This document shows positions 9,419 through 18,352 of a stretch of 64,000 nt of DNA, one piece after another (position 1 is the stretch's first letter; each line of letters opens with the position of its first letter). The notes beneath the pieces are model-generated. The model did not search any database, was not told the origin of the DNA, and saw nothing but the letters and a program-made list of their open reading frames with translations. The position numbers were made by a program, and so were the translations under genes. Source of the DNA: Streptomyces microflavus (GTDB lineage: Bacteria > Actinomycetota > Actinomycetes > Streptomycetales > Streptomycetaceae); the NCBI RefSeq assembly GCF_014650075.1, contig NZ_BMUG01000009.1, positions 124,001-188,000 on the forward strand, written 5' to 3'.

Positions 9419-9527
9419 AGATAAATGGGGACTAAACAGCCCATACCCACCATTTATTGCTTACTACCGCGCAAGCCTTCGTTTGGTGCAGACGGGGGTA
9501 CGGGCCCCGCCCGCCGCGGGCGGCGGG

Positions 9528-9932
9528 TCAGCGCAGCTCGCCGGCGGCTTCGAGGTCGTCGAAGAGCAGTTGGTCCACCGGGGGCACGAGAGAGCGGTCG
9601 GCGTAGGAGAACCACGCCACCTCCTCGATCTCGCTGCTCGCGGCCAGGGTCCCGCGATAGTCGGCGTAGTAGCAGCTCATCGTGACGAGGGGGGCGTCCG
9701 GACCGTCATGGGCGTGCGCCTCGTACGTACCGGCGTGGACGACGGTCTCCGGGATCAGGCCGACCGTCAGCTCCTCCTCGATCTCGCGCAGGAGGGTCTC
9801 CAGGTCGGTCTCGGCGCCCTCGCGCTTGCCGCCCGGGATGTAGAAGACGTCCTTGCCCTTGGGGCGGGCGCAGAGAATCCTGCCGTCCTCGATCCGCACC
9901 CATGCCACCGTGTCGATCAGCACCGACGTCAC
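9528..9932 (-). CDS. NUDIX hydrolase
   Basis: The 134-residue single-domain protein has a NUDIX box starting at GGKREGAETDLETLLREIEEE (about residues 34-54), with the REIEEE metal-binding glutamates intact. The conserved Gly just after the REuxEE core is replaced by Thr (EELTV), a mild departure that does not remove a metal ligand. Members hydrolyse nucleoside diphosphates linked to another moiety (NTPs, ADP-ribose, coenzymes); the substrate cannot be told from sequence. Translation starts at GTG 9932. It is transcribed toward the same side as its neighbours, with 109 nt separating it from the small HATPase gene. Confidence 0.85.
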   Translation of the reverse strand: MTSVLIDTVAWVRIEDGRILCARPKGKDVFYIPGGKREGAETDLETLLREIEEELTVGLIPETVVHAGTYEAHAHDGPDAPLVTMSCYYADYRGTLAASSEIEEVAWFSYADRSLVPPVDQLLFDDLEAAGELR

Positions 9933-10063
9933 CGCTCCGCCCCTCGTTCGCCGCGCCCGGGACGCTCGTACCGGACGGGCGGGACCCTACCGCCTGCGCG
10001 GCAGGGCCCCGGAACGCGACGGGGGCGCCTCAGGCCCTGAGGCCTGACGGGGCGCCTCAGGCC

Positions 10064-10246
10064 CTAGGGTCGGCCTCCCTGGCCCACGCGCTCCACCCGG
10101 TACACCTGGCGGTGCTTGCGGTCGTCCAGGCCGTCGGCGACCTTCTGCGCCTCGGCCTGGGTGGCATATCTGCCGACCCGGTAGCGGTTGCCGCTGTCGT
10201 CCTGCCGTATGACCAGCCACGGGAGCACAGCACCACTGTCGCTCAT
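10064..10246 (-). CDS. Small SPOR-domain-like protein (60 aa)
   Basis: This short gene encodes 60 residues with the pattern WLVIRQDDSGNRYRVGRYAT followed by an Ala/Glu-rich helix and a terminal VYRVERV strand. That is the beta-alpha-beta layout of half a SPOR (sporulation-related, peptidoglycan-binding) fold. There is no signal peptide or membrane span, so it probably stays in the cytoplasm. The ATG at 10246 sits 7 nt after a strong GGGGGAG ribosome site, which is why I prefer it to the in-frame ATG at 10264. Similar tiny proteins are widespread in streptomycetes and have no assigned role. It lies downstream of a GntR regulator on the same strand, with a hairpin terminator in between. Confidence 0.75.
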   Translation of the reverse strand: MSDSGAVLPWLVIRQDDSGNRYRVGRYATQAEAQKVADGLDDRKHRQVYRVERVGQGGRP

Positions 10247-10276
10247 CGTGTTGCTCCCCCGCATATGCCCCCTCTT

Positions 10277-10311
10277 TCCACCGGCGTGCACGTATCCACC
10301 GGCGTGCACGT
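10277..10311. repeat. Two 17-bp direct repeats upstream of the SPOR gene
   Basis: TCCACCGGCGTGCACGT occurs at 10277-10293 and 10295-10311, one base apart (18-bp period). They sit 31-65 bp upstream of the SPOR start codon, in the place of its promoter, and contain the palindromic core GTGCAC. They could be paired operator sites or a simple duplication. Confidence 0.8.
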
Positions 10312-10420
10312 CTCTAAGGATCCCCAGGAAACCGCAGTACGCATATGCCCGAGCGTACGCCTGACCTTCACTCAGCGCAGGCGCCTTTACACAAAGAGAT
10401 ACACATCCGGCCAACACGAA

Positions 10421-10447
10421 GGGGGCGCATCCGCTGAATGCGCCCCC
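10421..10447 (-). terminator. Hairpin terminator after the GntR gene
   Basis: GGGGGCGCAT (10421-10430) pairs perfectly with ATGCGCCCCC (10438-10447) around a 7-nt loop. It lies 59 nt past the GntR stop codon. The minus-strand side lacks a strong U-tract, as is common in streptomycetes. Confidence 0.8.
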
Positions 10448-10505
10448 TTCACCGCCCCATCGCCCCTGGTTCCGGGGCCGCCACACGGCCCGACGGGGCG
10501 TCAAC

Positions 10506-11258
10506 TCATCTGACCGGCAAGTGATAGGCGACCCGGTAGCGGTCGGCGGGCACCACCACGTCGGCCGTCTCCACGGCCCGGCCGGAGGCGTAGTACGTAC
10601 GCCCGATCACGATGACGACATGGCCCGGCACCCCGCCGAGCGCCAGCAGCTCCTCCGCGAGCCCTGGGCGCGCACCGACCTCCTCCGCCACGTTGTCGAC
10701 CACGATGTCGATCGCCGCCATGCGGTCGACCACCCCGCAGCCGCCCAGCGGACCCTCCTCAGGGAGCATCACCGGCGTACGCCCGGTGACAGAGAGGGGC
10801 TCCCACGAGGTGGAGAGCATGATCGGTTCTCCCGCCTCCCGGAACACGTAATGCGTCCGCATGACCCGGTCGCCCGGCTCGATGCCGAGCCGCTCGGCGA
10901 CCTCGGCGCTCGCCCCCTCCTGCTCGCTGCGGGACTCCCAGGTCCCGCGCACCCCGTCGGCGGTCTGCTCCTGGCGGAACGGACTGGCCCCCTTCCCGGG
11001 CCGGTATCCGGAGCGGGCGATCATGCGGGGGACGGGGCGCTCGCGCACATAGGTGCCGGATCCGGAGCGGCCCTCGACCAGCCCCTCGGCCATCAGGACC
11101 TTCCGCGCCTCCAGGGCGACGGTGTCCGATACCCCGTACTCCTCCCGGATGCGGGCCTGCGACGGCAGGCGGGTATGGGGCGGCAGCGCGCCGTTCACGA
11201 TCTTCTCCCGCAGATCGCTCGCCACGCGCAGATAGGCGGGCTGCTCACCGAAAGTCAC
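10506..11258 (-). CDS. GntR/HutC-family regulator with UTRA ligand domain
   Basis: The 250-residue protein has an N-terminal GntR winged helix (about 8-75: LREKIVNG, LPSQARIREEYGVS, GLVEGRSGSGTYV) and a C-terminal UTRA ligand-binding fold (about 95-245). GTG at 11258 is preceded by GGGAG at good distance; an upstream extension to 11339 would cover the operator, so I reject it. The nearest gene on the other side is a chitinase, but this is not clearly DasR itself and its own upstream region holds a different inverted repeat (11274-11302). It is most likely a self-regulating local repressor whose ligand is unknown. Confidence 0.85.
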   Translation of the reverse strand: MTFGEQPAYLRVASDLREKIVNGALPPHTRLPSQARIREEYGVSDTVALEARKVLMAEGLVEGRSGSGTYVRERPVPRMIARSGYRPGKGASPFRQEQTADGVRGTWESRSEQEGASAEVAERLGIEPGDRVMRTHYVFREAGEPIMLSTSWEPLSVTGRTPVMLPEEGPLGGCGVVDRMAAIDIVVDNVAEEVGARPGLAEELLALGGVPGHVVIVIGRTYYASGRAVETADVVVPADRYRVAYHLPVR

Positions 11259-11273
11259 AGGCCACTCCCAACA

Positions 11274-11302
11274 GGTTGACAGTCTGCAACAGCCTGACAA
11301 CC
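11274..11302. promoter_or_regulatory. Candidate GntR operator
   Basis: GGTTGACAG (11274-11282) and CTGACAACC (11294-11302) form an inverted repeat with one mismatch around an 11-bp spacer. It lies 16 bp upstream of the gntR start codon, a typical position for autorepression. Confidence 0.6.
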
Positions 11303-11361
11303 GTGGGTTGTGCACCGCAAGCATGGGCCAGAGTTTCACTCAATGTGATGACGCTGCGGTC

Positions 11362-11375
11362 GTTCATGCATGAAC
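11362..11375. promoter_or_regulatory. 14-bp perfect palindrome of unknown function
   Basis: GTTCATGCATGAAC reads identically on both strands. It lies about 104 bp upstream of gntR and 214 bp upstream of the chitinase, and its AT-rich core stands out in this GC-rich genome, suggesting a protein-binding site. Confidence 0.5.
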
Positions 11376-11506
11376 CGACTGCGAGCACCAGGGCGCTTAC
11401 CAGCCATTCCCACCCGGAATCCACACCGGACCCGCCCCGAACCTGCCCCGAATTCCGTCGGCCGACACCGCCGCGGAGACCCACAACTCCCCAGCCCTTG
11501 ACCGTT

Positions 11507-11522
11507 TTTGGTCCAGACCAAT
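11507..11522. promoter_or_regulatory. DasR-responsive element (dre) before the chitinase gene
   Basis: The sequence TTTGGTCCAGACCAAT contains TGGTCCAGACCA at 11509-11520, one base from the core of the published DasR consensus (TGGTCTAGACCA) and a near-perfect palindrome. DasR is the global GntR-type repressor of chitin and N-acetylglucosamine use in Streptomyces, relieved by glucosamine-6-phosphate. The position 68 bp before the start codon fits promoter control. Confidence 0.85.
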
Positions 11523-11589
11523 ACCTTCCTGTGCACAGCACGGCTCCCGATGTCCCTCCCGCAACGGATCACGCACAGGAACGAGCCTC

Positions 11590-12981
11590 ATGCGTCGAAG
11601 AGACCTGTCCCGACTGACCATCGCCGGCGTCGCCCTCGCCCTGCTGGCGGGCACCGCCCCGGCCGCGGTGGCCGGCAGCGACCGCGGCCAGAACAACGGC
11701 GGCGACCGCTCCAAGGGCCACCACCGTCCCGCGTACAAGAACATCGGCTACTTCACCCAGTGGGGCGTCTACGGACGCGACTTCCAGGTCAACGACCTGC
11801 AGACCAGCGGGTCCGCGGCCAAGCTGACCCACATCAACTACGCCTTCGGCAACGTCAACGCCGAGGGCAAGTGCTTCACCGGCAACATCCCCGGCCAGGC
11901 CGATGCCTGGGCGGACTACGCCCGCCCGCTCGACGCGGCGAACTCGGTGGACGGCGTCGCCGACACCGACACCCAGCCGCTCGCGGGCAACTTCAACCAG
12001 CTGCGCGAGCTGAAGGCCAAGAACCCCGGCCTCAAGGTCATGATCTCGCTCGGCGGCTGGAGCTACTCCACCAACTTCTCCGACTCGGTGCGCACGGCCG
12101 CCTCCCGCAAGGCGCTCGTCGCCTCCTGCATCGACCTGTACATCAAGGGCAACCTCCCGGTGGACGGGGCGCGCGGCGGCCAGGGCGCGGCGGCCGGCCT
12201 CTTCGACGGGATCGACGTCGACTGGGAGTGGCCCGGCTCGGCGGGCAACGAGGGCACCGTCTTCCGCCCGGAGGACAAGAAGAACTTCACGGCCCTGATC
12301 CACGAGTTCCGCACCCAGCTCGACGCGTACGCGAAGAGCCAGGCCAAGCAGAAGAAGGGCAAGGGCCACCACAAGCCGAAGCCCAAGCACTACGACCTGT
12401 CGGCCTACGTCCCGGCCAACCCGGCGGCGATCGACGCGGGCTTCGACGTGAAGCGCCTCATGAAGGACTTCGACTTCGTCAACCTTCAGGGATACGACTA
12501 CCACGTCTCGGGCGAGAAGAAGACGGCCCAGCAGTCGGCGCTGTACGCGAAGAACGACTTCAGCGTGGACCAGACCGTACGGGACTGGATCCGGCGCGGC
12601 GCCCCCAAGCACAAGCTCGTGGTGGGCATGCCGACGTACGGCCAGGGCTGGACCGGAGTGAGCGGCGGCGGCAAGGGCCTGGGCCAGCCGGCCACCGGCC
12701 CGGCTCCGGCCACCTGGGCCAACGGCTACGAGGACTACAAGGTCCTGAAGAAGCTGGCCGCGTCGGGCACGTACAAGATCCACCGCGACACGAAGAACGG
12801 CCACGCCTGGCTCTTCGACGGGACCTCGCTGTGGACGTACGACGACCCGCAGGTGCTGCGCGCCAAGACCTCGTACATCCGGGACAAGGGCCTCGGCGGC
12901 GCGATGTTCTGGTCGCTGGACGGGGACACGGACGACGGTGAGCTGGTCAGCACCGTCGACCGCGGGCTCAACCGCCGCTAG
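11590..12981 (+). CDS. Secreted GH18 chitinase
   Basis: This 463-residue enzyme has a signal peptide (residues 1-28 ending AVAG) and a single glycoside hydrolase family 18 barrel. The substrate-assisted catalytic motif DGIDVDWEW is at residues 206-214, with Glu213 as the acid/base; the SLGGW strand precedes it near 153. It hydrolyses beta-1,4 links in chitin outside the cell. There is no carbohydrate-binding or fibronectin module. Two Lys/His/Gly-rich segments stand out: one just after the signal peptide (about 30-48) and one inserted in the catalytic domain (about 253-270), which could aid binding to the polymer or the wall. A DasR box upstream predicts repression relieved by glucosamine-6-phosphate. 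A 14-bp hairpin terminator follows. Confidence 0.93.
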   Translation: MRRRDLSRLTIAGVALALLAGTAPAAVAGSDRGQNNGGDRSKGHHRPAYKNIGYFTQWGVYGRDFQVNDLQTSGSAAKLTHINYAFGNVNAEGKCFTGNIPGQADAWADYARPLDAANSVDGVADTDTQPLAGNFNQLRELKAKNPGLKVMISLGGWSYSTNFSDSVRTAASRKALVASCIDLYIKGNLPVDGARGGQGAAAGLFDGIDVDWEWPGSAGNEGTVFRPEDKKNFTALIHEFRTQLDAYAKSQAKQKKGKGHHKPKPKHYDLSAYVPANPAAIDAGFDVKRLMKDFDFVNLQGYDYHVSGEKKTAQQSALYAKNDFSVDQTVRDWIRRGAPKHKLVVGMPTYGQGWTGVSGGGKGLGQPATGPAPATWANGYEDYKVLKKLAASGTYKIHRDTKNGHAWLFDGTSLWTYDDPQVLRAKTSYIRDKGLGGAMFWSLDGDTDDGELVSTVDRGLNRR

Positions 12982-12991
12982 ACACGAAGGA

Positions 12992-13024
12992 GTCGGGGCG
13001 GTCGCTGTCCGCGACCGCCCCGAC
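12992..13024. terminator. Bidirectional hairpin terminator, chitinase/protease
   Basis: A perfect 14-bp stem (12992-13005 with 13011-13024) closes a 5-nt TGTCC loop between the convergent chitinase and protease genes. Confidence 0.9.
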
Positions 13025-13058
13025 CTCATGTCATCGGCTCAGTACCGCTGCGCGGGGA

Positions 13059-14657
<1,599 letters not shown>

Positions 14658-14895
14658 GTGAGGGGTCCTCCTCATAGGCGGTGCGCTGGTGGGGGGTGGT
14701 TCCGGAGCCGCGCGAGACTCCCGGCAGGGGCATGACAAATCAACCGTCCGAACGCCCCGTTTTCTGCGTCGTCCGCGACCGGCATGCCCTGCTGCCAGCG
14801 AAAGATTGACCGATCCATGGCAAACCCACAAGGGTGCCTTGAGCCACGCCATACGTGCGTCATTCACCTGCCATATGCCTGACATCCTGGCGACC

Positions 14896-16005
14896 ATGAC
14901 CACCTATCACTGCCCCCGGGACGGAACCCGGTCCGCCGTTTCCGCCCTGACCTGGTGCTGTCCGGTCTGCCGCGGCCCGTGGGACCTGGACTTCACACCG
15001 GCCCCGGGGCTCGCCCTGAACGCGCTTTCCGGGCGTGCCAATTCACTGTGGCGTTACGAAGAGATCCTGCCGCTCTCCGCCCCCTCGGTCTCCCTCGGCG
15101 AGGGCCGCACCCCGCTCGTCCCGCTCACGGACACCGTCTCGGCCAAGCTCGACCATCTGATGCCGACGCTCTCCTTCAAGGACCGGGGCGCGGTGATGCT
15201 CGTGGAGCTGGCCCGGCGGCTGAACCCGGAGCGGGTGGTGGCCGACAGCAGCGGCAACGCGGGCACATCGATCGCCGCGTACTGCGCCCGCGCGGGGCTG
15301 CCCTGCACGGTGTACGTCCCCGAGGGCACGTCGCCCAAGAAGACCGAGCAGATCCGGGCCCACGGGGCGCGCCTGGTGGCCGTCCCCGGCGACCGGGAGG
15401 CGACGGCCCTGGCCGCCCGCGCGGCGGCCGACGAACCCGGCGCGTTCTACGCCTCGCATGTATTCAACCCGTACTTCCTGCACGGCACGAAGACGTACGT
15501 GTACGAGCTCTGGGAGGACCTCGGCGGCCGGCTCCCCGACACCCTCGCGGTCCCGGTCGGCAACGGCACCCTGCTCCTCGGCGCGGCCCTCGCCTCGGCC
15601 GAACTGCACGCCCTGGGCCTGATCGCGTCCCGGCCGCGGCTGATCGCCGTCCAGGCCGAGGCGGTCGCCCCGCTGGCCGCCGCCTTCCACGCGGGCGCGG
15701 ACGACCTGCTGCCCGGTGCCGCCGCCGCCCCGACCCTGGCGGAGGGCATCGCGATCCCGCGTCCGCCGCGCGCCCGGCAGATCCTGGCGGCGGTACGGGG
15801 GTCGGGCGGCACGTTCCTGACGGTGACGGAGGACGAGATCCGGGACGCGCAGAGGGACTTGGCGGCGCGCGGGTTCTACGTGGAGACGACGGGGGTGGCG
15901 TGCTGGGCGGCGGTACGGGACGGCCTCGGGCAGGGCGTCGATCGGCCGGGGAGCGTGGTGGTGCCACTGTGCGGGGCGGGGCTGAAGACGGGGATGGCGG
16001 GTTAG
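14896..16005 (+). CDS. PLP-dependent threonine-synthase-like enzyme
   Basis: This fold-type II pyridoxal-phosphate enzyme has 369 residues. It opens with a small zinc-ribbon-like segment with paired cysteines (HCPRDG then CCPVC, residues 5-27), followed by the PLP lysine motif SFKDRG near residue 95 and the SSGNAGTS phosphate-binding turn near 120. These features match threonine synthase, which converts O-phosphohomoserine to threonine. Actinobacteria usually have a separate ThrC next to homoserine genes, and none lies here, so this copy may act on another substrate. Start choice is uncertain: ATG 14896 has only weak ribosome-site homology, and ATG 14875 is in frame. Confidence 0.82.
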   Translation: MTTYHCPRDGTRSAVSALTWCCPVCRGPWDLDFTPAPGLALNALSGRANSLWRYEEILPLSAPSVSLGEGRTPLVPLTDTVSAKLDHLMPTLSFKDRGAVMLVELARRLNPERVVADSSGNAGTSIAAYCARAGLPCTVYVPEGTSPKKTEQIRAHGARLVAVPGDREATALAARAAADEPGAFYASHVFNPYFLHGTKTYVYELWEDLGGRLPDTLAVPVGNGTLLLGAALASAELHALGLIASRPRLIAVQAEAVAPLAAAFHAGADDLLPGAAAAPTLAEGIAIPRPPRARQILAAVRGSGGTFLTVTEDEIRDAQRDLAARGFYVETTGVACWAAVRDGLGQGVDRPGSVVVPLCGAGLKTGMAG

Positions 16006-16074
16006 CGGGCGGCGGGTCAGGGGGCAGCCGGTTGCGGGTGGCCGGTCAGGGACGGCTGATCAGGGGAGGGCCGG

Positions 16075-16821
16075 TCAGCGGGTGGCGTCCGATGGGCCGA
16101 GCTCCAGCAGGTACGTGTCCAACTCCGCGGCCCCCGCGAGCAGCGCGCGCCCTCGGGCGGAGAGCCGGGAGTGCCAGTCCCCGAGGGCGGCCTCCAGGGG
16201 CGCGAGCCCGCCGGCCGCCCGGACCTGGTCGATCAGCGGGGCGATCTGCTCCAGCAGGTAGCCGCCCCGCCGGAGCTGGTGGACCAGCCGGGCATCCCGT
16301 ACGTCGGCCTCGCCGTACACGCGGTAGCCGGTCAGCGGATCGCGGCGGGGGCTGACCAGCCCGGCGTCCTCCCACTTGCGCAGGGTGGCGGGCCGGATGG
16401 AGAGCCGGTCGGCCAGGGGGCCGATGAAGGTGGCGGCGGGGCTCGCGCGGGGCGCGGACTCCGCCGCGTCGGGCCCCAGGTCGCGCAGGGCGCTCTCCAC
16501 CGCCCGCAGGGTCCGCCGGTCGTCCAGGAGCTGGGCGTGGCTCTCGTCGATGAGGAGGAACGCCTCGTCGGCCGCGCCCCGGTTCACGGCCCGCATGATG
16601 CCCGTCGCCCTCGCGTGGCCGTGGCCGGGCACCAGGGCGAGGAACGTGTCCAGGGCGCGGGCGTGCAGCGGAGTGTAGGTGCGGTAGCCGCTCCCGGTGC
16701 GCTCGGCGGCCGGGAGGATGCCGGCCTCCTCGTAGTTCCGTACGGCCTGCGTGGAGAGACCGTGCGGGCGGGCCAGGTCGACCGGCCGGAGCCGTACCCG
16801 GCTTTGAGGGTTTTCCCCCAC
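16075..16821 (-). CDS. Tandem-HTH MerR regulator, TioE-like
   Basis: The 248-residue protein carries two MerR-type winged helices: one at about 8-75 (LSTQAVRNYEEAGILPAAER) and a second at about 128-195 (IRPATLRKWEDAGLVSPRRD), with a short helical end. This double-MerR layout is that of the TioE family. A single chain could contact both halves of an operator. I start at GTG 16821 because GGGGG precedes it by 5 nt; an in-frame TTG at 16833 is an alternative. It is divergent from an erythromycin-esterase-like gene whose promoter carries a perfect inverted repeat, so it very likely controls that gene and itself. Confidence 0.83.
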   Translation of the reverse strand: MGENPQSRVRLRPVDLARPHGLSTQAVRNYEEAGILPAAERTGSGYRTYTPLHARALDTFLALVPGHGHARATGIMRAVNRGAADEAFLLIDESHAQLLDDRRTLRAVESALRDLGPDAAESAPRASPAATFIGPLADRLSIRPATLRKWEDAGLVSPRRDPLTGYRVYGEADVRDARLVHQLRRGGYLLEQIAPLIDQVRAAGGLAPLEAALGDWHSRLSARGRALLAGAAELDTYLLELGPSDATR

Positions 16822-16880
16822 ACCAACCCCCAATTTCCGGTGCTGTCAGCGCACTCGGCAGGAAAAGTCTCCACCGAAGG

Positions 16881-16898
16881 TTCAACGATACCGTTGAA
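16881..16898. promoter_or_regulatory. Inverted-repeat operator between the TioE-like gene and the esterase gene
   Basis: TTCAACG (16881-16887) and CGTTGAA (16892-16898) are perfect inverted half-sites around ATAC, ending 3 bp before the esterase ATG at 16902. A TACCGT box at 16889-16894 lies 7 nt from the ATG, consistent with a leaderless esterase transcript whose -10 element is inside the operator. Confidence 0.72.
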
Positions 16899-16901
16899 TC
16901 C

Positions 16902-18116
16902 ATGGCCACCGACCTCACCGATATCACCCACACCACCCATGCCGTCGAAGCCTCCTCCGTCATGAAGCTGCTCAGGGCCCGCCCCCGGCTGCTCGCCCTG
17001 GGCGAGCCCACCCACGGCGAGGACACGTTGCTCGACGTACGCAACGAACTCTTCCGGCACCTCGTGGAGCAGGAGGGTTACCGGACGATCGCGATCGAGA
17101 GCGACTGCCTGATGGGCCTGCTCGTGGACGACTACGTCACCGGGGGCGAGGGCACCCTGCACGACGCCATGGAGCACGGATTCAGCCACGGGTTCGGGGC
17201 GTCCGCCGCCAACCGTGAACTCGTGCGCTGGGCAAGGGAGTACAACGAAGGCCGCCCCGCCTCCGACCGCCTCCGCTTCGCCGGATTCGACGGCCCCCTG
17301 GAGATCACGGGCGCCGCGAGCCCCCGGCAGGCCCTCACCGCACTCCACGGCCACCTCGCCTCCTGGCTGGACGCGGACGAACTGCTCCCCTGCACCGCCG
17401 CCACGCTCGACCACCTCCTCGGCAGCGACGAACGCTGGACCGAACCGGCGGCGATGATGGACCCGTCCCGCTCCTTCGGACGGTCGCCCGAGGCGGCGCA
17501 ACTGCGCCTGCTGGCCGACGACTTGGTGGCACTGCTGGACGAGCGGACCCCGCACCTGATCGCCGCGGCCGGGCGGGAGGCCTCGGACCGTGCCCGCCTG
17601 TACGGCCGCACCGCCACCGGCCTGCTGCGGTACCACTCCTGGATGGCCGACACCTCACCGGCCCGCATGGTGCGGCTGCTCGGCGTACGGGACCGGATGA
17701 TGGCCGACAACCTCCTCGCCCTCGCCGCACGCGGCCCGGTCCTGGTCTTCGCCCACAACAGCCATCTCCAGCGGGAGAAGAGTTCGATGCGGATGGGCGG
17801 CTTGCCGCTGGAGTGGTGGAGCGCCGGCGCGATAGTCGCCGCGCACCTGGGTGCGGAGTACGCGTTCCTCCCCACCGCCCTCGGCACGATCCGCCACCAC
17901 GGAGTGGACGCGCCGCCACCGGAGACGGTGGAGGGCCTCCTGTACGCGCTCCCCGGGGACCGCCTCCTGGTCGACGCGCGCGGACTGGCCGCAGCCTTGG
18001 GCGAGGCGCTCCCCGCGCCCCGCGACTCCCCCTGGTTCGGCTACTTCGGCCTGGACCCGGCGCACCTGGCGGAGGCGGACGGGCTGATCTTCGTCAAGGA
18101 CCTCGCGCAGAGCTGA
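16902..18116 (+). CDS. Erythromycin-esterase family protein
   Basis: The 404-residue protein matches the erythromycin esterase (Ere) superfamily: the GEPTHGED motif near residue 34 carries the active-site Glu and His, and later EYNEG, FAHNSHLQ and WFGYFGL segments are typical. Ere enzymes hydrolyse the lactone of macrolides, but many actinobacterial homologues have other ester substrates, so macrolide resistance is only one possibility. There is no signal peptide, so it acts in the cytoplasm. The adjacent divergent MerR-type regulator and the operator overlapping its promoter suggest induction by a small molecule, plausibly the substrate. It ends at 18116, just before a block of tandem repeats. 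Confidence 0.85.
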   Translation: MATDLTDITHTTHAVEASSVMKLLRARPRLLALGEPTHGEDTLLDVRNELFRHLVEQEGYRTIAIESDCLMGLLVDDYVTGGEGTLHDAMEHGFSHGFGASAANRELVRWAREYNEGRPASDRLRFAGFDGPLEITGAASPRQALTALHGHLASWLDADELLPCTAATLDHLLGSDERWTEPAAMMDPSRSFGRSPEAAQLRLLADDLVALLDERTPHLIAAAGREASDRARLYGRTATGLLRYHSWMADTSPARMVRLLGVRDRMMADNLLALAARGPVLVFAHNSHLQREKSSMRMGGLPLEWWSAGAIVAAHLGAEYAFLPTALGTIRHHGVDAPPPETVEGLLYALPGDRLLVDARGLAAALGEALPAPRDSPWFGYFGLDPAHLAEADGLIFVKDLAQS

Positions 18117-18143
18117 GGGCCGCATCGAAGAAGGACAGGGCGG

Positions 18144-18284
18144 GCGGGTTCCGGTAGGGAAGGGCTACCCGTCAGGCGGGTTCCGGGAGGCACAGGACTA
18201 CCCGTCAGGCGGGTTCCGGCAGGCACAGAGCCGTCCGGCGGGCGGGTTCCGGCGGGAGACACAGGGCCATCCGGCGGGCGCGTT
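18144..18284. repeat. Tandem repeat, about 33-bp unit, four copies plus a remnant
   Basis: Units beginning GCGGGTTCCGG start at 18144, 18176, 18209 and 18242 (lengths 32, 33, 33, 36), with a degenerate fifth start at 18278. The ends (CTACCCGTCAG, CCGTCCGGCGG) drift between copies. It fills the gap between the esterase stop and the GH65 gene. Confidence 0.88.
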
Positions 18285-18352
18285 CACGCCGAGCCCCCGG
18301 GGCGGGCGTGCCGTACCGCCCGCCCGTACGGCCGCCTCCCTACCTTCGTACC

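Larger units (their letters stand above)
11259..11589. other. 331-bp divergent regulatory region between gntR and the chitinase gene
   Basis: This gap holds no convincing gene. It carries three separate palindromic elements: a GntR-like inverted repeat next to the gntR start, a 14-bp perfect palindrome near its middle, and a DasR-type box 68 bp before the chitinase start. Promoters for both divergent genes must lie here. Confidence 0.8.

Noticed and set aside
10506..11258. The GntR gene as dasR
   Set aside because: Its own upstream region holds a different inverted repeat, and no sugar-transport gene cluster lies beside it as next to dasR; the nearby DasR box belongs to the chitinase.
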